From Lethocerus indicus (lineage: Eukaryota; Arthropoda; Insecta; Hemiptera; Belostomatidae): 64,000 nucleotides of DNA. Within the stretch, counting starts at the first letter, position 1. Every line of letters begins with the position of its first letter. The notes under the pieces are model-generated. The model ran no database searches. It was given only the letters and a program-made list of their open reading frames with translations, and had not been told where the DNA came from. Below are positions 49,601 through 63,663 of this stretch, one piece after another. The DNA lies in assembly GCA_019843655.1 (NCBI GenBank), contig JACDQD010000002.1:16639154-16703153 (forward strand). Reading direction: 5' to 3'. Position numbers and translations under genes: made by a program.

Positions 49601-52600
49601 TTTCTATACTGTTCAAATAGAAAAAAAATATATTTTTGTAATCAATAACCTGTGTGCATTTAATTGAAGCAAATGCTGTGGTGCATCATGAAGCCCAACA
49701 GGGCCGTAATCTAATTAAAACAATTACCGAGAGTGTTCGTTCGAACGGACTAAATTAAAACGCTTTTTATTAAGTGAAATCTATATTATTCGGGTACCGT
49801 ATCAATTTAAGGAATGATAATTTACATAAAAGTCAGTTCTTGTCTAAAACTTATAGCGGACTTATATATGTTTACTGCCACAGCATAGATTTTTAATTAT
49901 TATATTAAAGTGAGAGACAGGAGAGTTAATTAGAAACTAATAGCCCATTAAATGTCTGTTTAATGCCGGGCGATATCAAACCGCGCGCCCGGTCGGCCGT
50001 ATATTTTCGTTCGCCGCATGTGTCGTATCACACGATCTGTTACCGGGAAGAACGGTGGGGGTGGGGTGGGGGGTGTGTGTGTTGTGGGGGTTCAAAGTTG
50101 ATAACGAACAAATAGGGCTTAAATCAAGCGTCGGGTGGGGGGGGGGGCGACGCGGAAGCCGGGGGCGCGGGGCCCTCCCCGCAGTTTTTAGCCAGTGTGG
50201 AGGGGTAGGGTATGTGTGACATGTGGGGGGCCCTACCCCGCCGCGGCCGTGTTTTATCTGGCGTCCTTCAACAGTGCCAATGCCCCGGCCGGCTACCACC
50301 TTTCGGCCCAGTTTCACCCCCTCCTCCCACCCCCGCAGTTTGTCTTTTGGCCTAGTTCGTATCGCGGCTCCACGTGCCTTATCGAGTCCTGTGCCCAGAA
50401 CGCCGCTGGGTCCCGGATATTCGCCCCGATTGTCTCTGATATTCGGCGATGCTGTTTTTTTCATTGATAATATTTTGTACAGTTCAGAAAACTAAACTCG
50501 TTTAGACTCTGGACATTACACTGTAGTATTAAAAATATAAACATTTTTTAGGAACATAGATTTTATGGATGCCCTCCGGTAGCCAATTGGAAATAATCAG
50601 ACCGAAAAATAAACGTGACACGAGTAATACATATAATATTGTGAGTAATAACATAATAATGTTAAATCGTGAAAATGTATTGTTAAATAGCGAAAATGTA
50701 CGCACAAATTATTTAAAATGAGCTATAATACATTTTAAGAACGTATTGCTTTTATCGAGTGGCATTATTTCAAAATTAATTGGTAGTTTATTGTGACATT
50801 CTGACAAACAGAATATCAAATAATTATTCGTTCTTTTCGTATATATAACATTCATAATTATAGTTTCATAAATATTATATTTTACTTCTACTGTATTTTA
50901 CCTCGCATTGTGTATATTACAGGTATTTATGATCATAAGTTTATTTGCTGCATTAAAGCTTTATCGTGATGGAAACGCTATTCGAGTTTGCCCAATTAAG
51001 ATAAGAGCACGTTGAAAATTAAACTATGCATAAATATATGCAATACATTTTTTTAACTGTCCTGAAATACGTTACCGCGGTTTGTATTTAAATAAAGCGA
51101 TATATTTTAAAATATATTTCAGTCTTAGCGTCGAACGTCTGGGATTGTGAAATGGTGAACTTTGAGGCTCGGCAACCTCTAATTAGTGTAATTGACGCGA
51201 TTAGATTATATCTCAGTGCCAGTCTAAGTCAATACTTGTCTACACAGTCTAATAAGCTTCTGCATAAAATCTCAGTTCAGGGAAAGACTATAGACCGAAA
51301 TTTGATTAAAATAGAAACTAATTACTTTTCAGTATATTTCAGAAAGCATTTAGATAAAACCGAGTTTTTTGCCTCACATCGTTCAAACACTGACTAAGTG
51401 ATTATTTTTAATATATACGACGGTCGGACTATACGTTAGGCCGAAATGACTCCTTGATTTACCAGTATGTAGGCTATTCTATAATATTGTAATATTATTT
51501 CGTAATTAGTATATAATATTTATAATTTTGTTATGTATAATAATGTAATGCTTAATATAAACTCATTTCCCAATGACGTCTCTTGTTTTTATGATTTCCT
51601 GTTGATAGAGTCCGAAATTCTGACAACTCTGGTTATAACGAATTTTTCGTTTCAAACTCCTCCTTGTTCATTATAACAAGTAGGTTGGACAGATGCTATG
51701 AAGTAATTGGGGCAGGCGGGCCGCTACCATAGTTCTGGGGCCCAACGCACAATTAGCCGCCTAAATCTCCAAACTTCGACAATGATCCCTAACTCACGCG
51801 CTCCAACCACCGCCCATTCAACCCCTTCGACGGTCCGTGAATCGATAGCCCCGCCGTGTCCGACACGGTGCCTCTATTCCCTGAAATCTAAATGACCATA
51901 ACTACGATATACTCCGCCACCGGCTTGGGGTATAATACGTTAATGAAATACCCCGACTACATGATCACTTGAACTCGGCTTTTTCCCCGGGACGTCAATT
52001 GCGCAATCATATTTTTACTACTTTTTAAAGCGGAAGAAACCGGTCACAACAGCACAAGACGATCACTGAGAAGAAATAATAATACACACATTTATTTCTA
52101 ACCACTTAAAATCGTTCTCAGTAAACAAATTGATTTCGTAATTAATGGAGCTAAATTGGGAGTTATTATAACCGGTCGCCGTAACCAAATCCTCGATTCA
52201 CTTTGCTAAACCGTAGCGTCAATTCTGTGGGATATCCTTGACGGTAGTATCCCCTAACTGGTCAATTCTACTACCGGGATTCGGCAAAGTCGATTCATCG
52301 AATGGTAACATGAAACTGACATTTGTCAATAACTCACTGACCTTTTAGGTCAACTGATGCCAAGCAGCGCGAAGAAAGAATTAAGGAAAAATACTATCTG
52401 ACGTTTAGGTAATTTATTGAGTTATGGCACCGAATGCCAGGAACGGTTGAAAAACGAATTGGCGTTGAGATCATGACTCACCGCACTGCACGGTTAATTA
52501 ACGGAATAATTAAAGTTTCCCGAACTGACAGATTGAGACACGAACGAGGACGAAATGTCGGAATGGGACTGGACACGACCATGAGTTATTCGAAGGGGGA

Positions 52601-55600
52601 TCAGGGGCGGAATATGGTCTCAACGCGGACTACGCGGGCTTCGGTTTGGACTGGATTTGGGCCGAAGGGCCTAATAGGGGCCCTGCTGGGCACCCGCACT
52701 GGGGGGCACGTAAGCTCTCCTAAGGGGGTGTTAATAAAATCTGACCGATCCCCGGCTCAGCCTAATTAATCGGCGTGACTGCCCGTCCTCTTTAATCAGA
52801 CCGACCCCGCCCAGCCCCCTCCGTTTGCCCCATTTGCCAGACCCGAAATTAATTAATTAATTAATTTGGAAATAATAGTGTCCAGGGCCAAGTGGCCCTC
52901 TTGCCTTTCAACGGGGTCCCTGCCGCCCCTAGGCCGAAGACTAATATCGTTAAACCGCTTAATAACTCTAATACCTACTATTAATATCTTACTAAAGTTA
53001 GGTGAGCCACCCAATTGTGTACATAAATCAAAAGGTTCTGCGACAATTCTTGAATGACCGAAACCGATAATAAACTAATTTTAAAGACCCGACATTGCAC
53101 TACTAGCATTTGATGAAATCGTGAACTAGTGATACTACAAGCGAACCCGTTGGTTGTTACCGTAATTCATTCCCTAAATTAGAAACTGCCAAATCTATTC
53201 CGGTGGCTAATTTCGTCGCTCCGGCGGGCCATCTGCTTGATTGAGAGAGTGCTTAGCAAGTTGGAGGAATGTGTGATTAGACTGTAACACGGCCCGGTGC
53301 ACATCCTGGCACCAATTTGAGCCACCGGGTAGCTAATATTTAATTAGTTATAAGACTCTCGTCGTAAAGGATCGCTCCTTCGACGGAACATTGTTCAACG
53401 GAGGAGGTGGCGGCGGCGGCGGCGTCGTTGGTGGTTAGTTTACAACTTAATACTTCCCTAACTTATGGCACGATTTGGTGTACTCGCTGCAGGTATAACG
53501 CGGCATCTCTCATCATGTCTCCTGTGGTCTATTCTCAATGCCTCCTCATTATACCATCAAAATAGGGCTTAAAATGCGAGGCTTCTACATATATAGAAAT
53601 ACTTTGAACTTTGAAACCTGAATAATAAAGGAAGAATTTTTTTTATTTAGATTTGCACGCCGTGACCGCGAGGAGTAAAGAAACTCACGTTGAATTCGGC
53701 TCGAATTCACATTGTTCGGGCTATAAAGACAAAATTAAACTTGTTAGAGACACAATATCTTAACAAAATTATACATATTACATTTGTTCATTCTAGAATT
53801 ATTTGGACGAAAATGTTAAAATTTAGTTTTCAAATCCTAGCAACTGTTACTAGCAACAAAGATGGAAATTAACACAGAAAGATGAAGACCCAGCGATGAA
53901 GTATAATTTGTAAATGAATTGTCTGTTCCCGGCCTTTGCTCAGCCCCGACAATGACTTTATTTTAATCAGATTATGCAACACGAAATTATTACAAAGCCG
54001 ATTTCAATATAAGGTTGGAAACTGTCTATATGATTTTACTTCGTAATAGGCTTCCCCTATTAATCTTTCGAATTCAGACGGACTAAGAACCGCCAAAACA
54101 CTGTTTACAGAAGCATACTGCCTAATTGCCCAATTAAATTTTATTACAATTAAATCCTCTTGAATTAGCCAGATACTGCAGTATATGCGATTATCAGAAA
54201 ATTGATTCAAAATTGTATTCCAAGTTGATATAAATATCTCGGTAAAAGATTTTATCTAAAGTTTTCATAGCAAAATCGAAACATGAATGATGAGCAGTTT
54301 TATTGATACCTAAATCACTAGGTATTTAACTCAATCTTAATTTACGTTTATTAAACCATTAGTAAAAGACGGTGGTATTACGGCGTTTGATGCTACACCA
54401 ACATGACACATGAGTTGCGCAGATTAGTATTAGAATATTGAGAAGTTGTTAGGGAACCAAACATTAACACAGACTGTAATAGGTTCATTATAGCAATAGA
54501 TTTTCAGTCGGTAAGAGTTATCTTTTCATTATATAATGTAAAATGAATTTTATAACAATATAAAGTCAGGACAATGTACATTGAAATATTGGTTTTATAC
54601 AGGACAAGTCAGCGGTGTCACATATTCCAGATCTAAAAATATTAGGTTTTAAGAAAATATCTTTTAAGAAGATGTATCTCCAGCTGAAACACAGGAGGTT
54701 TTCCTTCGCCTATTCTTCACGACAGCTCCCGCCCCCACCCCTGGATACGGTTCTTCTCTCCTCCTCCCATCCGGACCCGAAAAAGGGAAGAAGTTGAAAG
54801 AAAAAGTTGTTCCCAAGCCTTGTAAACATCTCTTTTCAATTACCCATCGGGAAATGGATGGCGGGCGGGGGTTCCTTCGGCTGGGCCCGCTTATGATCGA
54901 TGCCCTCCGACCGATCTTGATTTGTAGCCGAACTGGAATCCGGGATAACACCGTAAATCTCAGAGAACCCTAAACTAAATTAGATACATATATTCCAGCA
55001 GTCCCATTAACACTTCCTGTTTATCGAATGGGAAATACACAAAGCGGGCCGTAACTTGATCGGCTCGAAGTAAATTCGCTTAATATTTAGTGACTGATGA
55101 ATAATAATGGAACTAGAATATGATGCAATGGACAGGTACAGTCTCCTCAGTAAAGAGCCCTGTGGGAGTTCTCCGTAAATGGTGCTCAGTAATGACATTA
55201 GGAGGCGTGTAATGTTATATTATATGAAGTGTTCGGTAAGTATGTGATGAATAATATACTCTATTTAAAAAACAATGAACCCGGCGCTTGAGGTTATACC
55301 TCGCCTAGCCATTATAACTCGCGTGTTGTGCGGGTTAGTATTCAGCAATGTACGGCGGACCGAATTTTCATTAACAGGTGGATAAGGTGCAATTAATAGT
55401 TATTCCTTTTAACATGAGATACAAAAAAGAAATATTTCTTGGTTGCTATGTAAACTGTATAGAGTTCAATATTTTTGGCAACAGACGAAAAAACTACAGA
55501 ATAATGAAAATTTTGATTATGTAAGATGACTGGGTATTGTCTTTATTAAAATTACGGCCGGTAAAGCCGTTGTATTTATCCAAACAAATTATCGATTAGA

Positions 55601-55733
55601 GTTTATAACGGAGTGAGAAACTAAACTAAAAGCATAATATATAATCGGAACAGATTTGCGAAGAAGGGGGAGCGGGGTCATTTCCCTAGGAGGGTTAGGA
55701 GGGCGACTAGTTTACCTCGCACAGTTTGCCCAA

Positions 55734-55740
<7 letters not shown>
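49601..55740. other. Region with no recognised gene
   Basis: Contains a G-rich strand at 50056-50165, an AATT-repeat run near 52847-52866, a GGC-rich run near 53410-53425 and short open frames without family signal. Nothing else recognised. Confidence 0.55.
50056..50165 (+). repeat. G-rich low-complexity tract
   Basis: Several G runs (GGGGGTGGGGTGGGGGG and an 11-12-G run near 50137-50148) separated by short spacers fit G-quadruplex potential. No function is evident. Confidence 0.6.

Positions 55741-55800
<60 letters not shown>
55741..55800. repeat. (TC)n microsatellite
   Basis: Thirty uninterrupted TC units. The open frames crossing it on both strands (Ser-Leu and Arg-Glu repeats) are artefacts of the repeat. 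Confidence 0.97.
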
Positions 55801-55803
<3 letters not shown>

Positions 55804-56221
55804 AAAACGGTCCACTTACTTCGATTAACTTCAGTACCACGAGTGGCCATGATAATTCCTCCAAACTGCAATCTCGCATCCTCCTTCCACGGCCGGGTAA
55901 CCACCGGCTCCATAAATCGTGAGATACGTTCCCGGAATTCCAATATTTGATATTGGAAATAGTTTAAAACTGGGAGATTATACAAATTCATAAGCATTGA
56001 AAATATTTTAATACTCTACAGCTTACAACAAAATCGCAATCTTTTGTAGGATTCATTTTCTAAAACTATCGTGTTCAAACCAAAAATTAATTACAGTTTT
56101 TAAGTTGGAGCGTAGAAGCGTACCCATTATGAGGGGCATTTATTTATTGATTTATTAGGCGATTAATTAATCATATTGGAATATGTTCATTTACAAAAAT
56201 CTATTATTTCTTTCATTCTAT

Positions 56222-56855
56222 TATGAAAATCAAGTGCGGTACCTGGGACTACTCTTAGACAGAAGACTAACATGGAACCCGCATACAAGACTGAAACGTA
56301 CAGAAACGAAACGATGCTACAAATTACTACTAAGACTCCTCGACTACAGATCTAAACTACCACTCTCAAACAAATTATTAACTTACAACTGCGTACTTAA
56401 ACCTATCTGGGCCTACGGAATCGAACTGTGGGGATCCACCGAGCCGTCTAATTCTTATGGACTCCAATCCTTGCAATCCATAATCCTTCGAAAAATTACC
56501 AACGCCCCACCATATGTCTCTAACAGAATAATCCACAATGACCTAAAAGTCCCATTCGTTCGAGAATTAGCAGCTTCCCGGTATAAATCCTTCCATTCCA
56601 AATTATCCCTTTATTCCAATCCCTTAATTCGACAACTTTCCTCGCTTCACCTTCCCGAAAGTCCCGTGCGTCGCCTAAAGTGGAGATGGCCACGCGATTA
56701 CCTGAGTAAGGGCAGGAGCGGGAGTACCATCATTGGGTGGCTTCTCCTTCGAGAGTTCAGTGAGTGAGTGTAAAGTTAGAGCACTGTCACTAGATACAAT
56801 CTAAAAAAAATTGTAGTTGTGACTATACCGATAAAATGAAAAAAAAAAAGAAAAT
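56222..56855 (+). mobile_element. 5'-truncated Jockey-type LINE, 3' end
   Basis: The open frame from 56222 to the stop at 56765-56767 matches the C-terminal end of Jockey-group ORF2: VRYLGLLLDRRLTW, then LLTYNCVLKPIWAYGIELWG, ILRKITNAPPYVSN and HNDLKVPFVRE. About 180 residues remain and the reverse transcriptase core and endonuclease are absent. A short untranslated tail ends in an A-rich run (about 56834-56855), as expected for target-primed insertion. I could not identify clear target duplications. Confidence 0.88.
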
Positions 56856-59800
56856 GTATGGCGTTCAAAGTCGTCCCAGGGGATTTTCTTCAAACAGGTT
56901 GATGTACTCGAAGGCGAGGTTCAATAACTGAGGGCCATCTCTGGAAGGCATATTTTCCGAGCGATCGGCTGTAACCCGATTGGGTGGGTTATACCGGCCA
57001 GGTCCCATCACCTCGGGCGCGGCTCCCACGCCTTGGCATAAAGCGGCAAATCGGCATCGCCTCAAAAATAACTCCGCCCCCCCTCAACGACAAGTCCCGA
57101 TGGCTTCAACTCATGGCCGCATACCGGATCATATCACCAGGAACTTCCCCAACATCAGACATTGATTGCGTTGTCATCAATCGCATCGCGATTTGCACAA
57201 CCGAGAAGGTAACTTTTTTGGCTACCGGTTCGATACACTAATATCATACAATTCAGACAGTTAACAATTTGAAATAGAGCTGAATATTTCATCAACCACT
57301 GGAGTAATACAGTACTATACGTTTGAACAGGCAAAGTGGCGGAGGTGGACTATATTTAAATGAATTTGGCTATTTGTTTTGTTCTATTTTATTTAATTTG
57401 TTACGATATCTGTCCTCCAACGAAACAAATATATAGCTCATTATTTCATGAACTATTGTTGCAGTTAGAATAAGAAGAACAATTTTCGAAAACAAATCCT
57501 ACTTGCCACAATAAACATAAATAATTTTATGTGTAAAATTCTAAATATCGTTATTCTTTAGAGAATCATTCATACTTGTACTATTCACACTTCTTTTTCT
57601 GTTGTTTCACTTTCATCATCGAAAAGTATGATAATTTCAAATGCCGAGAAACGATCAATTCTAAATGTATAGACGACATTTTAGACGGTGTGAGTCAATA
57701 TTTTTTAATCTGTATTAATTATTTCTTCCAACAAAAATATAGGCCGTTCTGAATACAATGAAAAGGTTCTTTCGAGTTATTCCGAGTGAAAAATGTAATT
57801 CGGTGTAACGTTAAAATCAGGGCAAATCGGTGATGGACCAGAGGCTTTCTGGCTACATTTATAACTTGGTACAATGGGTGAGATGAATACACAGTGTCGG
57901 GGGTTGGGGGATAATCCAAGCCAACTTTGATAATGCAAGCCCGGCTGAAATTAATTGAAATTTCCCCGCAGACTTTCAACGGATCGCACTGAATTTGACA
58001 ACCGCTGAAACTTGTTTCACGTTTTAATAAGTACCGCTAACCACGTTCTTTGAGTCGTACTACTATAATTAGATGTTATTCAAACGGCCGCGGAAATGGA
58101 ATTATCGTTCGGTGTTCGGTATTGTTGTAAAAGGGAGGATTTCCTTCCGGGCTTTTGTTTTATAACGAAGAGAAACGAACCCACGTCCCCGTACCACGAA
58201 GGAAATATACATTTGCAAATAGTTCTCGCGTACCACAATTCCCGGAATGAATAAAGTGTTGAAGGCATATGAATAAAATGAATAAGCACCAGATACCCGT
58301 TGTATTCTGAGAACAAGAATACGTAGGGTATTCAGAAGTAATTTTATTTCGTTTGCGAATACCTTTTCCAATATTACACTAATCTATAATACTTTAATGG
58401 GAAGTCCGGCCGCTCTTACATCCATAAATTGTAATATTTTCAGTGGACCATTACACAGTATATAGCTTATATTTAATATAAATTAGGCCCTCAAAATCTT
58501 ATTACTGTTGGGAATTTCGTTTCATTAGAATGGAAAGAAATAAGAATTTCGGCGGTCACATTTTCTGGCGCCTAGTTAGAAACGTTGAATTAGCCGTTGA
58601 GAGAGAAGAACCGAGCGAAATGTATTGGTTAAATCGTGGAAATGAATTGAGAGGAAGCCGTCGGGCTGTTCTGGAAGGGTTCTGTGTTGGGGGGAATGCA
58701 GTGGGCGGGCCATAACAGGAGATTGGCACGCCGCTCTAATGCAGTTTCGCTGGAGTAGCGCCACCGCCCAGACGGTTAGTCGAACAATAGGAGGAGAGGG
58801 CTATTTAGATCGGGCCCGCAGTTTAACTCAAATTGCACTCAACGGGTTGTTACTGTTCTCTTGAATATATAACGCACACAGTCTCATCAAATCCGACGGG
58901 CTGATTCCCGACCACTTAAATATTGAGAAGTATCGAAAATTTTATTTTATTAATTCGTTAACTGTCGGTGTGTCGAGGTGGTGAATTGGTGAGATTTGAA
59001 ACAAACCAGGGAGCATTACATAAAACTGTTTTAATACAATAAGACTAATAACGCTATTATTATATTTAACAGCTATATTATCATTACTCATTCTTCTGTC
59101 TCCATTTTTAGATTGGGTCCTAATATAGACCACGTTACCTGTCTGCACAGCAATGTCTCACTGTTTCACTAATGACCATTGGCGAGAAGCCAACATCGGA
59201 AAGGGGACCAATTTAGGCTGCCGACTCGGATAGATTTTATAGCCGTTAGGTTACCGATTTTTGAGAGCGATAATCAGAGGGGGACTGGTAGCTGGGCGGT
59301 GTAGGCGGAGACGACCGCCGGGAACAAAGGCCGAGACCGAGGCCGGATTAGACAGGGCCGGGCAGATATCTCCGCTGAGCGGGCCTCTTAAACTAGCCGC
59401 GCTACGATTTCTGACCAACCCCCTTATTATACAGCCCCTATATAGTTAGTGCTCCCTCCAACAGGGGCTCGTAAAATGCCAGAAATAAACTGCTTCGAGC
59501 CGTTGCCCCCTTCCCCTCCATGAAATGTGTTCCCGACAACAGCATCTTAGTTTTAGTACTCTACTTGTCCCCTCCATACCGACCAGTGAAGGTATGATAC
59601 GGTGCTATCTGCGCTAGATTTGGAGAGTTTGAAAACGGCGGCCAAGGGAAACTACGATATTTATTTATGCTCATCTATTACCTTACACACGACCGGAAGT
59701 GTGATCCGTTAGTTCATCTTCAAAACGTGGAATTGTACGATATCCTTCGTTCATGTCTTGGCATCTAGTTTTTCACAAAGTTAGTAGGAGAGGCCAACAT

Positions 59801-60652
59801 GCCGAATTCAAAAAATTAAGGAAATGTAATTACGTTCTAAGTTAGCATAATTAACATTTTCGAGAGGATGTGGGTACAAACTGGGCACCAAATTAGAGAA
59901 CAGTAGTCGAATTGTGTGAGTAACCGACAAATAAAGTTTTTAAACTCAAATCCAGTCCATTTGATTTAGGTATCCATTTTTATGAGGACAGTGATGCGGT
60001 GCTTAAATCGGCAAAATGAGATTCGCACCTAACGAAGATTTGCCGGGAGAAACTAACGGCAAGAATGAAGAGTAAAGAATAAGCCGATAAGCAGTATCGA
60101 TTAAACTCATCATTCTCTCGGCTGTATAAACTGTGTCCAACACAATCCGCTTTGAAATATTTGATCACAACAGTTTAAGTCCTGTGTACAAAATAATCCG
60201 CCGTGTTAAACTATCAGCGGGAGATTATAGACGCTGAGGGTGTGAGCGCCAGCTATGGAGTGGGTGTAATATACAGGATGCAATAAAAATGGTTCTATCC
60301 GGCAATAAATCTTTTCATTTAACAGACGCGATTCTCGACGTTGGAACAATCGTAAACATTCGATTGAGTCGTTGGAAAGTGAATAAAGACCGTAGGAGTG
60401 CCCGATTTTATAGGCTGCCCGAGATATACGATGGTTGCATGGCTGTCCCCTTTTTCCTAATGCGAATAAAACGAATTCGAAAGTTTAAATGGATGCGCAC
60501 ATTAAAACTGTATCAATAAAACTGACAGGGTTATTGCTATAATGTTTCTAAATATGTAATCATAAATAGAGTAGAAATTATAATTCTACCGAAGTGTATA
60601 ATTCTTATTGAATAAAACACTACCTTTTATAACCGACTATAATTTCTTCTAT

Positions 60653-60654
<2 letters not shown>

Positions 60655-60695
<41 letters not shown>
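60655..60695. repeat. (TA)n microsatellite
   Basis: Uninterrupted TA tract of about 40 bp. Confidence 0.95.
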
Positions 60696-60698
<3 letters not shown>

Positions 60699-62635
60699 TT
60701 CAAAGAAAAATTCAAATTTTGACATTAGGGAATCGTTTTTCTTTCAGAACTGTAAGATACCATTGTTAAAACTAATTCGACAAATTGAATAAGTTTCACA
60801 GAACTAATGTAGTGATGAATTGAACGTGGGAACGCCCAACAACCGATCCTTATTAATTGCTCAATCGCAGATTAGCAAGAAACTTGAGATTCGGCCTAAA
60901 TTCAATTAACCTAATTTCAGGTCTAATTAACGTCAAGGAAACAACCCAAGTTTGGAGGAAGTTGGACCATGAGCCTCTCTCTCTATCTATCTATCTGCCG
61001 ATCTACTGGTCTACTGGCACCGGCCACTCGCAATGACAATTTAGTTTCCATTATCGTGTCATTAATTTACCCCTAGCCGCCTGCTGATAATTCGGTGAAA
61101 TACACCTAAAGGAGAGAAGTATGTGTCACCTTCCTAGGAGCAATATATCCGCATTTACATACCAAAACATGCACACTTATTATTACAAAATGTTTGTATG
61201 TTCGGAAGTATTCCGAACATATTCGTTTTCATCATGAAACTTCATTCAACTAACTTTTAGTGCGTTAATTCTAATTTAAAAATAGGCACACTATTTTAAA
61301 ATCCTATTTTAGCAGCCTTGCGATCTGCTATCTGAGCTCGCAGATGGTTTGTAATGAGCCATCTGGGCCTCCAATTCAACATATTTGAAGAACACTGATG
61401 TTGATATTGATATTATTTTTAGGGCTGGCGGTTTCTTCGTTATTACCATAAAACGAAATTGGGTCCTCTTTATCCGACCATAAATAGGGTTTTCGGAGCA
61501 ATTTTACACTATAACGATTATTCGTCCACCCTTTTAGCATTGAGTTTAAGCGTCCAATTTCAGAAGGGAGACACATATTTTTACGGATTTTTCTCAGCCA
61601 TTGCTGGCTTTAGCAGACAATTATTTTTCTATTCTCTTTAAACCTTTACGATTCTTATTATAAGGCCGAATTAATTTTTTTATTCATGGTTCTCGGAGTA
61701 TTTTATTAGGCAGTACATAAATTTAGGACTATATTTCCTTTATAACACAATTACAAATAATTCTATAAATTAACTAATTTGATAACGTTTTAAACTTAGT
61801 CCAAAATAAATACCGTTATTTATTTAAATTAAAACAAAAATTAATTTCCATTAAATAAATTCCGACAGCGGTGGGACACGCTTGATGGAGTCATTTACGC
61901 TGAATTGGTCGGAAGCAATTAGGACGATTAAAACCAATTAAGAAAATCCAAATGAAGTTTGTTAACCACCCAAAAATTTATTTCATGTAGGAAATACTAA
62001 AAAAACATTTCATTTCAACTGCGCGTATATTCATTACGCAAATATATCGATTTTATGACAATGAATAATGGCGTTACATGCGATTATGGATAAAATTTGA
62101 CAAGAATAATAAAACAAATCAGTACAAAGAAAGACTAGTTGATATACGAAGTACTCGAATATGAGAAAGTTAATGGGAAAATTTATTGACGATGAGGAGA
62201 AGCAGAAACCGGACTAGAAGACATAAGAAGAATAAATAAGTATGTTGATCTATTGAAGGCATTCAGCGCCTATTTTCTAAATGTCAGTCATCTGAAATTT
62301 TCGTTCTATTTCAGGTTCATAAAATAACCCACATCACAATTGGCAGTAGGTGATTTTCAACAGTGAGTAACGACGTTCTATTTACTACAACTTATGCTCC
62401 CTAAACGCCGAACGCTCGTTCGGCAGGAAATTAGGCTAAACGTTGGGCCGGTGGTTGGTCATTACTTCAATATTTTAACGCGGCGACGGGAATAGAATTT
62501 TTGATTGGGGCCGGTGGGGGCGAGTGGGAGTGGTGATGGTGGGGGCGGTTTGGAGTTGAGGGGGTGGAAGGGGGTATTGGCGCGCGGTTTTTCGACAACG
62601 ATTTGGACCACTTGGGTAAATCAATTATGCAGATT

Positions 62636-62694
62636 GGGGGGGGGGCATTGATAGCGAAAAGGCCGCCGCCGGTAATTGGTAGGGGGGGGGGGGG
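62636..62694 (+). repeat. Two long G homopolymers
   Basis: A 10-base G run and a 13-base G run about 36 bp apart. Homopolymers of this kind are also sites where assembly length errors are likely. Confidence 0.8.
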
Positions 62695-63233
62695 CCGCCG
62701 ACCTATCGGTTAAAATAGAGGCCAGTTCCCCGGCGGTGTGCTGAATGAAATATGTATGAGGGTCACTTCTAGAACACAACGCACAGCGGCTACGGCATTC
62801 TCTTTGCCGCCGCACAACATTCGGATTTCCGAATTTACCCCTCAGTTCAGGAGGAAACGCTCCTGAACCAGTACAGGAATAGAGGATTCCCTCCTTAATT
62901 CTCAAACGAATCGGTTTCGGTTCGGTCGAGTGCGCTGAACACAGCGATAGAAAATTGTCGTGTAATGATTTTTTTCGACGTTACCGCTATAACCGGAAAG
63001 CGTGTTATTATTGAGGCGGCTAATTCCTATTCGATTTTCCTATCTCTTTTTTCTATTCTTTGGACAATAGCACAGCAATTCCGCTTATAGTGGTACATTG
63101 GCTCCAGTGTAGGACGGCTCTGTTTCAAATGCCCCCGCAATCTCTATGCATTAAGATTTTAATTTAAGGATCTGCTAAATTAAGCGGATTACCTGTTTCG
63201 GTTATAATAACAGTTTTGTGACAACTTGTTTCC

Positions 63234-63372
63234 GATAAACTAGCACCCTCTGAGGGTAGTGCGGAAATGTACTCAACTAGAGTTCGTTGAGTGCACTTGC
63301 ACTGATAAACTAGCGCCTCCAGAGGGTGGTGCGGAAATGCACATAACTAAAGTTCGTTGGGTGCACTTTCAT
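63234..63372 (+). repeat. 70-bp tandem repeat, locus 2
   Basis: Two direct units start GATAAACTAGC at 63234 and 63304, an exact 70-bp period, each with GAGGGTRGTGCGGAAATG, AACTARAGTTCGTTG and GTGCACTT. They are clearly related to the repeat at 31006-31160. The CTCF-like core is degenerate here. Confidence 0.8.
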
Positions 63373-63620
63373 GGAATGTGGCATCGTATATGATATTTTT
63401 TAGTATTAAGTTTGAAGTCGGAAGTGGGCATAGTTGAGCAAGTGCTTTTCAAACCATTCAATACGAATAAAGGGAATCGTCAAAGGGTAGTACGGCCAAG
63501 CCCAATTGGATATCGAAAAATTCATAGTACACCGAAGGTGTAGGAATGCAATCGATGCCGAGCCATTTTATCAGTTTATTAAATTCCTTCGCCAACAAAC
63601 GCTGTTCATAATAATGATGA

Positions 63621-63663
63621 CGGCGACGACGACGACGATGATAATAATAATAATAATAATAAA
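63621..63663. repeat. Compound trinucleotide microsatellite
   Basis: A short (CGA)n run followed by an (ATA)n run. Confidence 0.9.

Larger units (their letters stand above)
56860..63233. other. Region with no recognised gene
   Basis: Contains a (TA)n tract at 60655-60695 and G runs at 62636-62645 and 62682-62694. Open frames here are short and without family signal. Confidence 0.55.

Noticed and set aside
49976..50495. Overlapping long open frames on both strands
   Set aside because: Caused by GC-rich, stop-poor sequence around a G-rich tract; no protein family recognised.
52434..52769. 111-codon open frame
   Set aside because: No recognisable domain and no splice signals or neighbours to support a gene.
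55656..55997. Open frames with Ser-Leu or Arg-Glu repeats
   Set aside because: They are translations of the (TC)n microsatellite.
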